Assembly (NCBI RefSeq): GCF_000420305.1
Contig: NZ_ATUR01000004.1
Location: 406,241-470,240, forward strand
Source of the DNA: Novosphingopyxis baekryungensis DSM 16222
GTDB taxonomy: Bacteria > Pseudomonadota > Alphaproteobacteria > Sphingomonadales > Sphingomonadaceae
DNA: 64,000 nucleotides
Direction of reading: 5' to 3'
The notes beneath the pieces were generated by a model. That model was not told where the DNA came from, ran no database searches, and saw only the letters and a program-made list of their open reading frames with translations. Position 1 is the first letter of the stretch, and every line of letters starts with the position of its first letter. The translations under genes and the position numbers were made by a program. Shown here piece by piece: positions 40,370 to 49,655 of this stretch.

Positions 40370-41433
40370 CCTGTGGGGCGGCTGAAACCGACGCGACTGG
40401 CGGAGTCGCCGGATCGACTTGAGCCGTTAATGTTTTGATCCTGACGAAGTTAAATAGTTCGCGTTCCGAGCCTTTCCCCTTTGCCGCACACAGGCAGATT
40501 ATGAGTTAAATTCAGCGGTCGATATCGATCATAACTGACCTTTTCTTAAATCCGATGGTCTTGTGTACACGAACTCGTCGAGGACGGCAGAGCACACCCA
40601 CACTGTGTATTGATGGAGCCGGCTCGGAAATTATAATTTGGTCGTTGTACTGGCATCGGCCGTGATCGCCCGGCTTTGGCATGTCGCATCGCCTGGAGAG
40701 CCAATGCCTGCGGCCCCGTCATAGGTATTGGCGAAGAGCGTGTTCCCGCCTTCGCTCGTAATTCCCGATGATCAAAGCCTTCTTATCGGCATAGAGATAT
40801 CAAACCGCGGCGATTTTGGTTCAGACCCCCTCACGTCGCACCAGCGGATTGTCCGCTTCCTGTCGCGCTTGTTGAAGAGCCGTACACACAGCGCCTCAGA
40901 ATGTTCTTCGGCGCATCACGTTCGGCCATCAATGCAATGCCATATAGAGCAGCCGTGTACGCCGTCGCCGCCACTTTTAAAGCCAGGATAACTGCGATCG
41001 GCTCTCGCCCGCGATAATGCTAATATTTGAATGCGGCGCAGTGAGCGGCACCTTTTGGCGCCAGTGGACGTACACAGTTATTGATCCGAATGACAGGCTT
41101 TGGTCGATACGTTAGCGCTCACACTGCGCTGTGCGGCGCTACCCCACTTTTACTCAAAGATTCGATCTTGTAAGAAATGCCTTGACTAATCATAATAATT
41201 TCGTATTCAGCCCGATACGGGAAACCGTTGCGTCGAGACGCTGTCGACACCTGAGTGCAGGGATTGGCCGATTCGACAAGAAACGCGAGCATTCCTAACT
41301 CGCTTTACGCCAGCTGTTGTCGACGCAACTGGCATGCCGATCCCGACTGGGAGGCAGTTGATCCGGTAACGGGTCAGACCGGGCTGTTAGGTGCCAAGGT
41401 CTCTTCAACATAACTTATATTGAGGAGTCCGTT
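40370..41433. other. Long intergenic region without recognisable genes
   Basis: About 1,060 bp between the uronate locus and the mobilization genes. No frame gives a recognisable protein; the longest (about 87 codons at 40728-40991) has no family features. A 6-bp stem GCGACT/AGTCGC lies at 40393-40409. This stretch separates two functional modules and may be a junction left by earlier insertion or deletion. Confidence 0.4.
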
Positions 41434-42105
41434 ATGGCTACGCGTGCCCGGAATAGTAAAACGACCACCAAAAGGACCGATCTCAAGGAAAGTGATAATC
41501 GCTTCACTCCTTCCTGGTTCATCTGTGCTGTCGTGTACAGCTTTGGCCGGATATGTTTCGACCCATGTTGGCATGCTGCCAGTCTAGTTCGCCCGGTCGC
41601 TTTCTTCGACGTTCGGCGGGGAGACGATGGGTTGCGTGACCCCTGGTTCGGTGACCTGGTGTTCGTCAATCCGCCGTGGTCTAACCAGAAGCGATGGCTT
41701 GAGCGAGCGCACGGCCAGTGGCTGTGCGGCAACGTGAAAACGATTGTATGCCTCGTCCCTGCCAGAACCGACACTGACCTGTTCCACAACATCCTGTCGC
41801 GGGACGCCGATATATACTTCATCAAAGGGCGTCCGAAGTTCTTTCAAGAAAATGGCAAATCCGAATCGACCTCGGTGAGTACGATGGCCGTGATCTTCGG
41901 TGCGACGGACAAACAGAAGAAACGTTTTGCCGAGAAAGTTCCAGGCTTGTGGTGGCAATCGCACCTTCGATCGTCGGCGCCTGCGATGCCAACGCCAGTT
42001 CAGATTCCAGTCGGCGCAAAGATGCGCGTGCATAAATCTTCGCCGACGTCGTGCGTATCGGTCCGTCAGGATCTGCGTGTCTATTGCGGGCCCTTCTCCA
42101 GCTAG
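41434..42105 (+). CDS. Phage-type DNA N-6-adenine methyltransferase (Dam family)
   Basis: A 223-residue protein with the methyltransferase motif IV VNPPWSN (NPPW at about residues 79-82), after RFTPSWF and a CFDPCW segment. This order is typical of the phage/ICE Dam family, which methylates adenine in DNA to evade restriction or mark element DNA. The ribosome-binding site GAGGAG is clear. It is the first gene of the mobilization block and is followed by an unknown gene 80 bp later. Confidence 0.83.
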   Translation: MATRARNSKTTTKRTDLKESDNRFTPSWFICAVVYSFGRICFDPCWHAASLVRPVAFFDVRRGDDGLRDPWFGDLVFVNPPWSNQKRWLERAHGQWLCGNVKTIVCLVPARTDTDLFHNILSRDADIYFIKGRPKFFQENGKSESTSVSTMAVIFGATDKQKKRFAEKVPGLWWQSHLRSSAPAMPTPVQIPVGAKMRVHKSSPTSCVSVRQDLRVYCGPFSS

Positions 42106-42185
42106 AGCCAGCGGTTTTTCACGAACCAAGGTGGTCCAGCGACCAATCGACTGAACGCGCTTCGCGCAGCACGGAAATTATAGAT

Positions 42186-43259
42186 ATGAGCAAGACCTAC
42201 GAAACAGCTGATGCCTCTTCAACCAAGGGCGGCTCGCGTCGGAAGCTGACCAAGGCCGGGTCCAAACGAAGCCGGCAGTGGGCAGATGCCAAGCGCTTGT
42301 CAAATAGCCCTCTCGCAGAAGACATCAGCAATGCAGAGCCAAAGCCGCCGCCCGGCTTCGGCAATCCGCAGTACAGATTGCCTCGCAGCGCCTGCGAAGA
42401 GATCGTCAAAAAGGCAACGGATGCCGTCCGCAAGGCAAAGCGCAATGCTGGCGCAGCCAAGGGCGTTCATGTCGTCAACGAACTCGCCCGGCTTTTCAAT
42501 CTCGATCATGCAGAGCGGACCTGGCTGATCGCCTGGGTCAATTACCTGAATCTCTGGCCACAGATCGTGGTGGAAGGTAAGTATCGCTCCGGTGCGCGCA
42601 TCCTGGCCGCGCTGGGCCTGCCGGTCTTTCCGCTACCCAATGCGCGGCAGGTTCCTTCTCCAGCTCCCGCGCAAGTGCCGACATCGACACCGTCACCTTC
42701 GCCCGCGCCAATCGCTCCAGCAGCGTCCAATCAGTCGTCAGCTGCACCGCCACCGCCGCCACTGCCACTGCCGGCCTCGTCTCCGCCGCTTCCCTCACCA
42801 CCCCCGCCCCAGACGACGACTGGTCCGATAGCCACCACTGCTGGTGCAACCAACGCTCTGCATGAGGGGATCCGTCGGATGGACGCCTCATCAGGACAGG
42901 GCAGCACAGCCGATGCGGGTTCTGCCGTTCAGACTGGTGCTCCGACCAGCCCACACGGATCCACAGTTCAGCAGAATATCCCGCCGGCAAGCCCGGCTCC
43001 ATCGATGGGCAGTACTGCGGCATCAATCCTGCCGCCAACCCCTCGAGAGGTCCCGGTGACGTTCATCAAGTTGAGCAATTCCAATGGCAAGACATTCTGT
43101 CGCGCATACTGGGAATCTAACGATCTCTCCGAAGTCCGCGCCAAGGCCCGGGCACTCGCCGCGGACAGCGTCGGTCTGTTCGAAATCCGTAACCACAGTG
43201 CAGTCGCTGAGAAATTCCTCATCGAAACGATGCAGAAGCTGGGAGTATCTTTGCCATGA
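42186..43259 (+). CDS. Proline-rich protein of unknown function
   Basis: 357 residues, not recognised. The N-terminal 170 residues look folded (basic, with NPQYRLPRSACEEIVKKATD and LARLFNLDHAERTWLIAWVN). The middle (about 175-300) is a low-complexity Pro/Ser/Ala linker. The last 70 residues form a second small domain (VTFIKLSNSNGKTFCRAYWE). The ATG at 42186 has no strong Shine-Dalgarno sequence. Its position between the methyltransferase and mobC-like genes suggests a mobile-element function such as DNA binding, but nothing proves it. Confidence 0.6.
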   Translation: MSKTYETADASSTKGGSRRKLTKAGSKRSRQWADAKRLSNSPLAEDISNAEPKPPPGFGNPQYRLPRSACEEIVKKATDAVRKAKRNAGAAKGVHVVNELARLFNLDHAERTWLIAWVNYLNLWPQIVVEGKYRSGARILAALGLPVFPLPNARQVPSPAPAQVPTSTPSPSPAPIAPAASNQSSAAPPPPPLPLPASSPPLPSPPPPQTTTGPIATTAGATNALHEGIRRMDASSGQGSTADAGSAVQTGAPTSPHGSTVQQNIPPASPAPSMGSTAASILPPTPREVPVTFIKLSNSNGKTFCRAYWESNDLSEVRAKARALAADSVGLFEIRNHSAVAEKFLIETMQKLGVSLP

Positions 43260-43299
43260 TACAGTATCGGCAAAGGGGGGGTAAACTTAGGCAGGATGG

Positions 43300-43320
43300 A
43301 GGTGGGGGACCCACCTTTTT
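43300..43320 (+). terminator. Rho-independent terminator after the proline-rich gene
   Basis: A 7-bp perfect stem (AGGTGGG at 43300-43306, CCCACCT at 43310-43316) with a GGA loop, followed by a T tract. It is 41 bp past the upstream stop and directly before the candidate oriT repeats. Confidence 0.7.
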
Positions 43321-43378
43321 CGACGTCGTGTCGCTGGCGCTTCGTGACGTCGTTTTTTTACCGCGCAGGTGCCTGCGC
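43321..43378. other. Candidate origin of transfer (oriT)
   Basis: Two inverted repeats lie in the 140 bp before the RHH/relaxase genes: CGACGTC (43321-43327) with GACGTCG (43346-43352), followed by a run of seven T; then GCGCAGG (43363-43369) with CCTGCGC (43372-43378). Clustered inverted repeats just upstream of mobC-relaxase genes are typical of oriT. The nic site cannot be assigned by eye. Confidence 0.5.
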
Positions 43379-43397
43379 AATAGCGGAGGTGCTCAGT

Positions 43398-43919
43398 ATG
43401 TCCTCCGATGAAACCAAGAGCAAGCGCTCGAATGGTGAGGACAGGCGGAAGGACACGCGTAAACGAGCTTGTATTAAGATCTATCTGGACAAGGAGAAAC
43501 TGGCCGATGTCGACAGCCGTCGTCGCGGCGTATCGCGCACAGCCTGGTGTCGCGACCGTATCTTCGCGAGCGAAAACTTTCACGATCCGTTGTTCGACGT
43601 GGCTTCGCGCCTGGCAGCAATAGCGGCAAGCTGCGCTGCGGATTATCAGCGCGTGGCTCGACTGGGCGATGCATCAACTGCCCTTGAGCGGACTCTGCAA
43701 CTGCATCACGGGGTTGATCCTGCAACCCGGTCGCTCATCGAAAATACTACCCTCGATCTGCGCGCCGCGATCGAAGCGCTGAGGACATCCCATAACAATT
43801 CGACGCACTGGCGTGCCGAGCTCACTGCTGTAGCGCGTGAGGTGCTGGAACTGCTCCGGGAGCGCCAGCAGTCGGACCGGGCACGCGCTTCCCAGATGTG
43901 GTCGAGGCATAAGACATGA
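43398..43919 (+). CDS. RHH-type relaxosome accessory protein (MobC-like)
   Basis: 173 residues. The N-terminal basic region leads into ACIKIYLDKEKLADVDSRRR then GVSRTAWCRDRIF, a ribbon-helix-helix-like pattern as in MobC/plasmid accessory proteins. The rest is helical. The ATG at 43398 has GGAGG upstream. The stop overlaps the relaxase start by 4 bases, so both are made together. It probably binds the nearby inverted repeats and helps the relaxase open the DNA. Confidence 0.72.
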   Translation: MSSDETKSKRSNGEDRRKDTRKRACIKIYLDKEKLADVDSRRRGVSRTAWCRDRIFASENFHDPLFDVASRLAAIAASCAADYQRVARLGDASTALERTLQLHHGVDPATRSLIENTTLDLRAAIEALRTSHNNSTHWRAELTAVAREVLELLRERQQSDRARASQMWSRHKT

Positions 43920-46693
43920 TCGCCAAGATCTGGAAGTATGAGCTCGCTGCAGGAGCGACGAGCGCCGGTGCAAAGCAGCGGGTCGCATACGATATTGCCC
44001 TGGGGTGCTCGTGCTATGTCCTGGCGGTGTCACCCTACTCCGAGGCAATGGACACGTTTGAGCTAGCCCGGCGCGTCGGCGATTATGTCGGCGCGCCCGA
44101 CACCGTTCCGGAACGCATATTGAGAAGCTATGCAAGCGGGCTTGTGTCCGAACAGCCCGTCGCTCAGGCCAGCGAGCTGGCAGTTCATGCGGCGAACGCC
44201 GGGCTCGGCCGCGTGTATCATCTAGTCTACAGCTACAGGGAGGACGATGCGCCTGATCTAGACACGCAGACAGAGCACAGGGAAATCTTCCAGCAGGTGC
44301 TGCACGGCGGCATAGCTCCTAGCGTCGGCGCGGACCATGGCGATCAGCCCAACCCCCACCACCACGAGGTGATGGTCGCAATCGATCCGCTGTCCGGCGA
44401 AGGCGTATCATTCGGTCAGGGGTGGTATATCGAAGCCTGTCATATCGCGCTGGCGATCTGCGAATACCGGTCTGAGCTGCAGCCCGAACCCAACCGGCGA
44501 TATGTCGCAGACGAGCGGGGCGTCTATCATATGCTTACCGGCGCACGCATCGCAGATGCGGATGGCCGAATGGTTCGCGACCCTGACGACGAAACCCTTG
44601 TCGACCGCAAGGTCATCGTGGCGATGCAGAAGCAGCACGATGCGATCATGAAAAACAATTTCGCACCTGATCCGGAACTGGCCGGCAAGCCGTGGGAAGT
44701 CGAGCGCGCGATAAAACACATGGCTGCACAGCGGATCAAGGACGCAAAAAGCTGGCAGGATCTTCACCGCAGCCTCGCCATGGTCGGCATCCGCTACACG
44801 AAGACCGGAAACACAGCTCGGCTTGAGCTCGAGCGATATGGTCGTGACGAAGCGGACCGCAATCTGTTCGTAGATGACAAAATAAAGGCCGGTGCAGCAG
44901 GTTCGCAGGCCGTGTTGGGTAGACTCAGCGAACGGCTTGGAACGTTTGAACCTGCATCTGCCGACCTGACGGTCAGGCCGTTCATGATGCCGCGCTATGA
45001 CCTGCCCGTTGATGCTGCAAAGGCCGAACAACGCGCGGACACTTGGGAAGCGAAGAAGCAGAGAGCGGAACTCGAACAGCATCTGAAGGATGAGGGGGCC
45101 ACCGATCGGAGGGAAGCCCAGAGTGGCAACCTCGGCAAACTCATGGCCTATACGAGTGAGCTGCTGGCTGAGCCGAGGCGTGAAGAGATGCTTGCAGTCG
45201 AGGAGCTGCTTGTAACACTGGGCGCTAAACGAAAGCGCAAGGTGCGCAAACCAGCGCAGGTCCGGAAGCGCCAAGATGGGCAGTCGGCGGAGCCGATACT
45301 CTTCTTCGATGAGAGCGAAGCCGAAGGTCTGTTCTGGCGGGGACCGCCGGAGGATGAGGAGGACGAGAGCGGGAAAGAAACCAAGCAGGAGAAACAAAGG
45401 AGGATCGATCAGGCTCGCCGCGCTGCAGCCGAGCGAGAAGACGAGGTTCGCAGGCGTCTGGAAGTTCAGCCCTACAGCGTCATTACCCGCAAGGGCGTGC
45501 GAGCCTATTTTCGCGGCAGAGAACTCGCGATCGTCGAGCGTCACCATATCGTTGCCGTGCATGCGAAGGACCAACAGACGAAAATCGACGCACTGCTGTT
45601 ATCCCAGGCAAAGTTCGGCAAGGTCAAACTGCTGGGCCGGCGCGCCTGGATCAGGGAAGCTGCGGCGCTTTCGGCCGAGCTGGGGATCAAGCTCGACAAA
45701 TCCCAGCAGTATCTGGCCGAGCAGCATCTAGATCGCATCGCGAAGGACCCATCGGCGAGGCTGATCCGGGGAGCGATTAAGCCTGTTAAACAGACAACGA
45801 CGAGACCGGCCACTGCAGCAAAAGGGGCAGCTGCAGCCGACGCGATCAGGAGGCGCGAAGTCTATCAAAAGCAGCTGATGTCCGAAATCGAGCAGCAGCG
45901 GCGCATTAGGGAACGGCTGGTCGAGGAGAAGGGGCCGTTCTGGTTCAAACGGTTGAAGCAGGAACGGGACGTCGACGACGAACGAGCAAGGCGCGCCATA
46001 CCCATACCGATCAAACTTCATTTGGCGCAATGGCACCTCGATAAGATGGATCGAAACCGCCTGCTCCTTATGACCTCGTCCTTCGAACAAGAGGGGGTTC
46101 GGTTCCTTGATGATGAGGCGCTTCTGCAGACTTTGGAGGGCTACCACAGCTATATTCTGCGCCCTGAACTGCAGGCACGTTTGCAAGCCCTAGAGGCGAT
46201 CCATCACTTTCGCTTGCTATGGACCAGGAACGCCCTCGCTGACGGGGTCGTTCGGATCGAAAACAATGTGCTCACAGCTTCCCGCAAAGAGGACGACTGG
46301 GCGATCGGATTCTACGAGCAGCAAAGGAAGGGTGCCTGGTTCAGGTTGATGGTCACGCCCGAGGCGGGCAGCCGGGTTGATCAGCGTATGCTCGATACGC
46401 CGCCGGAGATCACGGCATGGCGCCGCGCCCACAAGACGCCTCCCCAGGACCCGTTGGTCATTGGAGCGATTGCCGATGAACTCTATCTTCGACTGAAAGA
46501 CGATCCAGAGCAGTTCAAGGCGACGCTCAAGGCGCTCGATCCCGATCCGAAGAAAGCGTTTAGCGAAGCATGCGACTTGCGTCGAAGCTCCACGCGGTTC
46601 CAGATGAAGTTTGATCCTTTCATGCCGAGCAATCCAAATTATCGGCGCAGACGGAGCGGGCCGCGAGGCCAAGCGATGGGACGACGGAGATGA
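43916..46693 (+). CDS. Relaxase with LPD7-like domain
   Basis: 925 residues. The N-terminal third holds the MOB motif III HGDQPNPHHH (His141 to His150), an exact HxDxxNxHxH match and thus the metal-binding three-His site of relaxases. The middle is charged and coiled-coil-like. Around residues 520-600 the pattern YSVITRKGVRAYFRGRELAI and AKFGKVKLLGRRAWI resembles the LPD7 domain common in conjugative relaxases. It would nick oriT and pilot the strand. No T4SS genes are in the window, so the element is at least mobilizable. Confidence 0.85.
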   Translation: MIAKIWKYELAAGATSAGAKQRVAYDIALGCSCYVLAVSPYSEAMDTFELARRVGDYVGAPDTVPERILRSYASGLVSEQPVAQASELAVHAANAGLGRVYHLVYSYREDDAPDLDTQTEHREIFQQVLHGGIAPSVGADHGDQPNPHHHEVMVAIDPLSGEGVSFGQGWYIEACHIALAICEYRSELQPEPNRRYVADERGVYHMLTGARIADADGRMVRDPDDETLVDRKVIVAMQKQHDAIMKNNFAPDPELAGKPWEVERAIKHMAAQRIKDAKSWQDLHRSLAMVGIRYTKTGNTARLELERYGRDEADRNLFVDDKIKAGAAGSQAVLGRLSERLGTFEPASADLTVRPFMMPRYDLPVDAAKAEQRADTWEAKKQRAELEQHLKDEGATDRREAQSGNLGKLMAYTSELLAEPRREEMLAVEELLVTLGAKRKRKVRKPAQVRKRQDGQSAEPILFFDESEAEGLFWRGPPEDEEDESGKETKQEKQRRIDQARRAAAEREDEVRRRLEVQPYSVITRKGVRAYFRGRELAIVERHHIVAVHAKDQQTKIDALLLSQAKFGKVKLLGRRAWIREAAALSAELGIKLDKSQQYLAEQHLDRIAKDPSARLIRGAIKPVKQTTTRPATAAKGAAAADAIRRREVYQKQLMSEIEQQRRIRERLVEEKGPFWFKRLKQERDVDDERARRAIPIPIKLHLAQWHLDKMDRNRLLLMTSSFEQEGVRFLDDEALLQTLEGYHSYILRPELQARLQALEAIHHFRLLWTRNALADGVVRIENNVLTASRKEDDWAIGFYEQQRKGAWFRLMVTPEAGSRVDQRMLDTPPEITAWRRAHKTPPQDPLVIGAIADELYLRLKDDPEQFKATLKALDPDPKKAFSEACDLRRSSTRFQMKFDPFMPSNPNYRRRRSGPRGQAMGRRR

Positions 46694-47004
46694 GCAGGCT
46701 AACCAACCTGGCGGCCATCGCGCGCCGACCTAATTTAGTAGCTCGACGGCCTGAGGCGGCGACGGAAAAGGCGGGGGCCGCCCAGTAGCTCCATCCGTAA
46801 ATCCAGAGAACGGAAAGCCCGGGGCTGCCCAGCAGCACCATTTTCGAATCGCAAGAAGGAAAAGCGTGCCGCGCAGCGGCCGCTTCGTCAGTAGATTTTA
46901 CTGGGTGAGAATTGCCGGAGGTGAACCGGCAGGTAGAGGGAAAAAAGAGCATGTAGCTCGGCTCCTGCCTCGCCGGTTCGACCACGAACCGAAAGGCAAA
47001 TAGA
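46694..47004. other. Intergenic region after relaxase
   Basis: 311 bp without a gene. It holds two similar GC-rich stretches (GGGGGCCGCCCAGTAGC near 46776 and CGGGGCTGCCCAGCAGC near 46820) and a CATGTAGCTC word at 46950-46959. A CGGTTCG/CGAACCG hairpin (46974-46980, 46985-46991) lies just before the ribosome-binding site of the next gene. Confidence 0.45.
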
Positions 47005-47895
47005 ATGAACGCAAATCATCTGAACGAGGCCAGCGAAAAGCTGGCCGAACAACTGGAGCGCGATAGCCACTATCGTGTCCTGCGGGCTGTGCCCGACCGC
47101 TACACAAACATGCCGGAAGACGGCACGCCTCCAGACGGCCGGTGCATCGCCATCGTCGACACCGAAACAACCGGTCTGGATCCCGACACCGACAGCATCA
47201 TCGAGCTCGCGATCATGCTTCTGTTCGTGGACGACGACGGAAGGGTTCTGGCCCATCTCGGACCGATCAGCTGGCTGCAGGATCCCGGGGTCGTGCTCGA
47301 TCACCGGATTAGCATGCTGACCGGATTGGAAGACGAAGATCTGAGCGGCCAGTCGATCAACGATGCGTTCGCTTCCAGAATGCTCGATCGGGCGGACCTG
47401 ATCGTCGCTCAGAACGCAGCGTTCGACCTGGCGTTTATCGAGCGCCGCTATCCCGACCTTGCCGGCAAAGCCTGGGCCTGTTCCTGCAAAGAGATCGACT
47501 GGCTTGGATTGGGCTTCGGTGGCCGTGCACAGCAGCACCTGCTGGGACAGTCTGGATGGTTCAGCAACGCGCACCGGGCGGGTGATGATGTGTGGTCGCT
47601 CTTTTGCCTTCTGCAGCAGCGCCAGCAGGACCCGAACGGCGAACGCGTGCGGACCCAGCTGGCGCGGTTGATCGAGGCTTCCGATAGGCCCACGATTATG
47701 GCCGAGGCCCGCGGTGCTCCGTTCGACAAAAAGGGCCTGCTGAAGGCGCGCGGCTACAGCTGGAACGCTGCCAACAAATTTTGGCAGAAAGAGCTGCCGC
47801 AAGGCGACGTCGATCTCGAAGATGCCTGGGCTTATCGCAACGGCCTGCCGCCGCTGGCCAAGCGCAGCGTTACCGCCACCGAGCGCCATCGCTGA
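47005..47895 (+). CDS. DEDDh 3'-5' exonuclease (DnaQ-like)
   Basis: 296 residues. ExoI is IVDTETTGLDP (Asp52, Glu54), ExoII is QNAAFDLAF (Asp141), and ExoIII is HRAGDD (His190, Asp195). This is the complete DEDDh active site of DNA polymerase III epsilon-type exonucleases. A C-terminal segment GLLKARGYSWNAANKFWQKE, rich in aromatic residues, is a small extra domain seen in plasmid- and ICE-borne members. It probably trims DNA during element replication or repair. The AAAGG ribosome-binding site is good. Confidence 0.88.
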   Translation: MNANHLNEASEKLAEQLERDSHYRVLRAVPDRYTNMPEDGTPPDGRCIAIVDTETTGLDPDTDSIIELAIMLLFVDDDGRVLAHLGPISWLQDPGVVLDHRISMLTGLEDEDLSGQSINDAFASRMLDRADLIVAQNAAFDLAFIERRYPDLAGKAWACSCKEIDWLGLGFGGRAQQHLLGQSGWFSNAHRAGDDVWSLFCLLQQRQQDPNGERVRTQLARLIEASDRPTIMAEARGAPFDKKGLLKARGYSWNAANKFWQKELPQGDVDLEDAWAYRNGLPPLAKRSVTATERHR

Positions 47896-47921
47896 TTGAT
47901 TGCAACATCACCACCAACCCA

Positions 47922-47957
47922 GCACAGGGCCCGCCTCCGGCGGGCTTTGTGCTTTTT
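47922..47957 (+). terminator. Rho-independent terminator between the two exonuclease genes
   Basis: GCACA-GG-GCCCGCC (47922-47935), loop TCC, then GGCGGGC-TT-TGTGC (47939-47952): a 14-pair stem with two G-U pairs, followed by TTTTT. The next gene's ribosome-binding site comes right after it, so the hairpin could partly insulate or attenuate that gene. Confidence 0.82.
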
Positions 47958-47970
47958 AAGGACAAGACAC

Positions 47971-48819
47971 ATGACCGATCCACTTAACGCGTTCGAGCAA
48001 ATGCTCCTGGAATCAGCGCGTCAGTTCGAATGCCAAAGCAGCGAAAGGCCCGATCCTGCGACCACCTCTATCATCGTGCTCGATCTGGAGTTTTTGTATG
48101 ACCGAGATTCCTATGCCGGATATGCGATCAGCGAAGGCACCACGGCTTGCAAAGATATCCGCTGGCCGTTCCACCGCGTTGCTGCGGCCTGCTGGCTGGC
48201 AGCCACATTTACAGCGGGCAGCGACGTTCCAGAAATCAGCGGACCAATAGTGCTGTCGCTGGATGCGATCGATGAGCGAACCTTGCTCCAAAAGCTGTTC
48301 GATACGCTGGATGCAAACTCTAGCGCTGTCTTGGTCACCTGGGGCGGCGAAGCGCGCGACCTGGCCGTGCTTCGGCACCGTGCGGAGATCCACGATCTCG
48401 TCCTGCCCTTGCAGCTGCGCAATGGCTCACCCCATGCGCCGCAACGTCTCGATCTTTGCCGGGCGACATGCGTGCAGGCTATTCCGGTGCACCTGGGTGA
48501 ATATGCCGCGTCCAGTTCGATCCCGGCAAAGCCGATACCTGCCCGGCAAATCGGAGCTCTCGCCGAGAAGGGCGAATGGGGCAAGGTTCGCGAGCAGGTG
48601 TGCGCAGATGTCCTGACCACCAGCGTAATCGCGCTGCGCTATCTGTCAGTGAGGGATATCATCCGCTGCGACCGCGATAAGGCCCAGGCTGCCATCGCCG
48701 AAGCTGCGGCCAGCGGCATTCCGCACAGCAAGTTCGTCAATCGCGACTTCATACCGTGGGCAGCTGGTCAGGCCATCAAGGCGCAAACACGTTCTGCGGT
48801 CGAACAGCCAGTGCATTGA
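47971..48819 (+). CDS. Predicted 3'-5' exonuclease, PolB-type
   Basis: 282 residues. The acidic motifs IIVLDLEFLYD (Asp38, Glu40), TWGGEARDLAVLRHR and VCADVLTTSVIALRYL match the predicted PolB-type 3'-5' exonuclease family (Pfam DNA_pol_B_exo2). No polymerase domain is attached. The ATG at 47971 follows AAGGACAAG; the frame upstream crosses the terminator hairpin. It is the second nuclease in a row, suggesting DNA processing in the mobile element. Confidence 0.78.
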   Translation: MTDPLNAFEQMLLESARQFECQSSERPDPATTSIIVLDLEFLYDRDSYAGYAISEGTTACKDIRWPFHRVAAACWLAATFTAGSDVPEISGPIVLSLDAIDERTLLQKLFDTLDANSSAVLVTWGGEARDLAVLRHRAEIHDLVLPLQLRNGSPHAPQRLDLCRATCVQAIPVHLGEYAASSSIPAKPIPARQIGALAEKGEWGKVREQVCADVLTTSVIALRYLSVRDIIRCDRDKAQAAIAEAAASGIPHSKFVNRDFIPWAAGQAIKAQTRSAVEQPVH

Positions 48820-48946
48820 TCGCGGTCCAAGCCATCCAGTCGATCAAAAAGGAAGGATTGCCCATGTAGCTCATTGCACCACGCCGGTGTGCGCCCGGCC
48901 ATACGTAACGCGCAAAACCCAGCTCACCATATCGAGCACTTCCCAA

Positions 48947-48979
48947 GCCGCCCGTCCCCATGACGGATGCGGCTTTTTT
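48947..48979 (+). terminator. Rho-independent terminator before the 49002 gene
   Basis: GCCGC-CCGTC (48947-48956), loop CCCAT, GACGG-AT-GCGGC (48962-48973) with a two-base bulge, then six T. It lies between the exonuclease stop and the AAAGGAATATC ribosome-binding region of the next gene. Confidence 0.75.
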
Positions 48980-49001
48980 CATGTCCAAAAGGAATATCAG
49001 A

Positions 49002-49655
49002 ATGCCCAAAAAGAAAACCCACCGGGCGCTGGCCGTCAGCGCAGCACCGGTCACCTATCCAATCGCAAACACTATAGTTGCCGCGACGCAGCTGTTTCAG
49101 GTCCCTGAGCGTCATCCCGATGAAAACGGCCCGTGGAACGACGAAGCCGACAAGATCGGTTGGATCGATGAACGCACCGGCAGGCAATGCATCATTCTGC
49201 GGCAAACCGATGGCACGCTTTCTGGTTACGTGGCTGTCGGACCGGATCACCCTCTGTTCGGCTATAGCGAGGATGCCATTCCAGGCTGCCTGGAGATATT
49301 GGTCCACGGCGGACTGACCTATGCCCAACCATGTGAGGAGAACCGGCCGGAAGCGATCTCGGTATGCCATGTGTCGGATGCTCGTCATCGCAGGACGCAG
49401 GACGTCTTTGATCAAGGGGATGACCTGTGGTGGTTCGGGTTCGATACCAACCATAAATATGACTATGTGCCTCAGCCGCGTCATAGTAGCCCGCGGCAAA
49501 GAAGCGACGGCAAGGCGTATCGGGATCAGTCCTACGTCTACCGCGAATGCATCAAGCTGGCCGCACAACTGCAGCGGATCGAGACCGGCATCAATGTGCC
49601 TATCCCGTCCGAGTTGCAGCAAACCATCCCTCCGATCGGAGGAACCGAACAATGA
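49002..49655 (+). CDS. Conserved-looking hypothetical protein
   Basis: 217 residues, family not recognised. It appears soluble, with conserved-looking blocks IGWIDERTGRQCIILRQTDG and DDLWWFGFDTNHKYDY, and ends in a helical region. The ATG at 49002 follows GGAATATCAGA; ATGs at 48960 and 48981 are also in frame. Its stop overlaps the next start by 4 bases (ATGA), so the two genes are translated together. The context is the accessory part of the mobilization block. Confidence 0.7.
   Translation: MPKKKTHRALAVSAAPVTYPIANTIVAATQLFQVPERHPDENGPWNDEADKIGWIDERTGRQCIILRQTDGTLSGYVAVGPDHPLFGYSEDAIPGCLEILVHGGLTYAQPCEENRPEAISVCHVSDARHRRTQDVFDQGDDLWWFGFDTNHKYDYVPQPRHSSPRQRSDGKAYRDQSYVYRECIKLAAQLQRIETGINVPIPSELQQTIPPIGGTEQ

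Noticed and set aside
40728..40991. Small protein gene in the 40.4-41.4 kb gap
   Set aside because: 87 codons, no ribosome-binding site, no family features and composition unlike neighbours.
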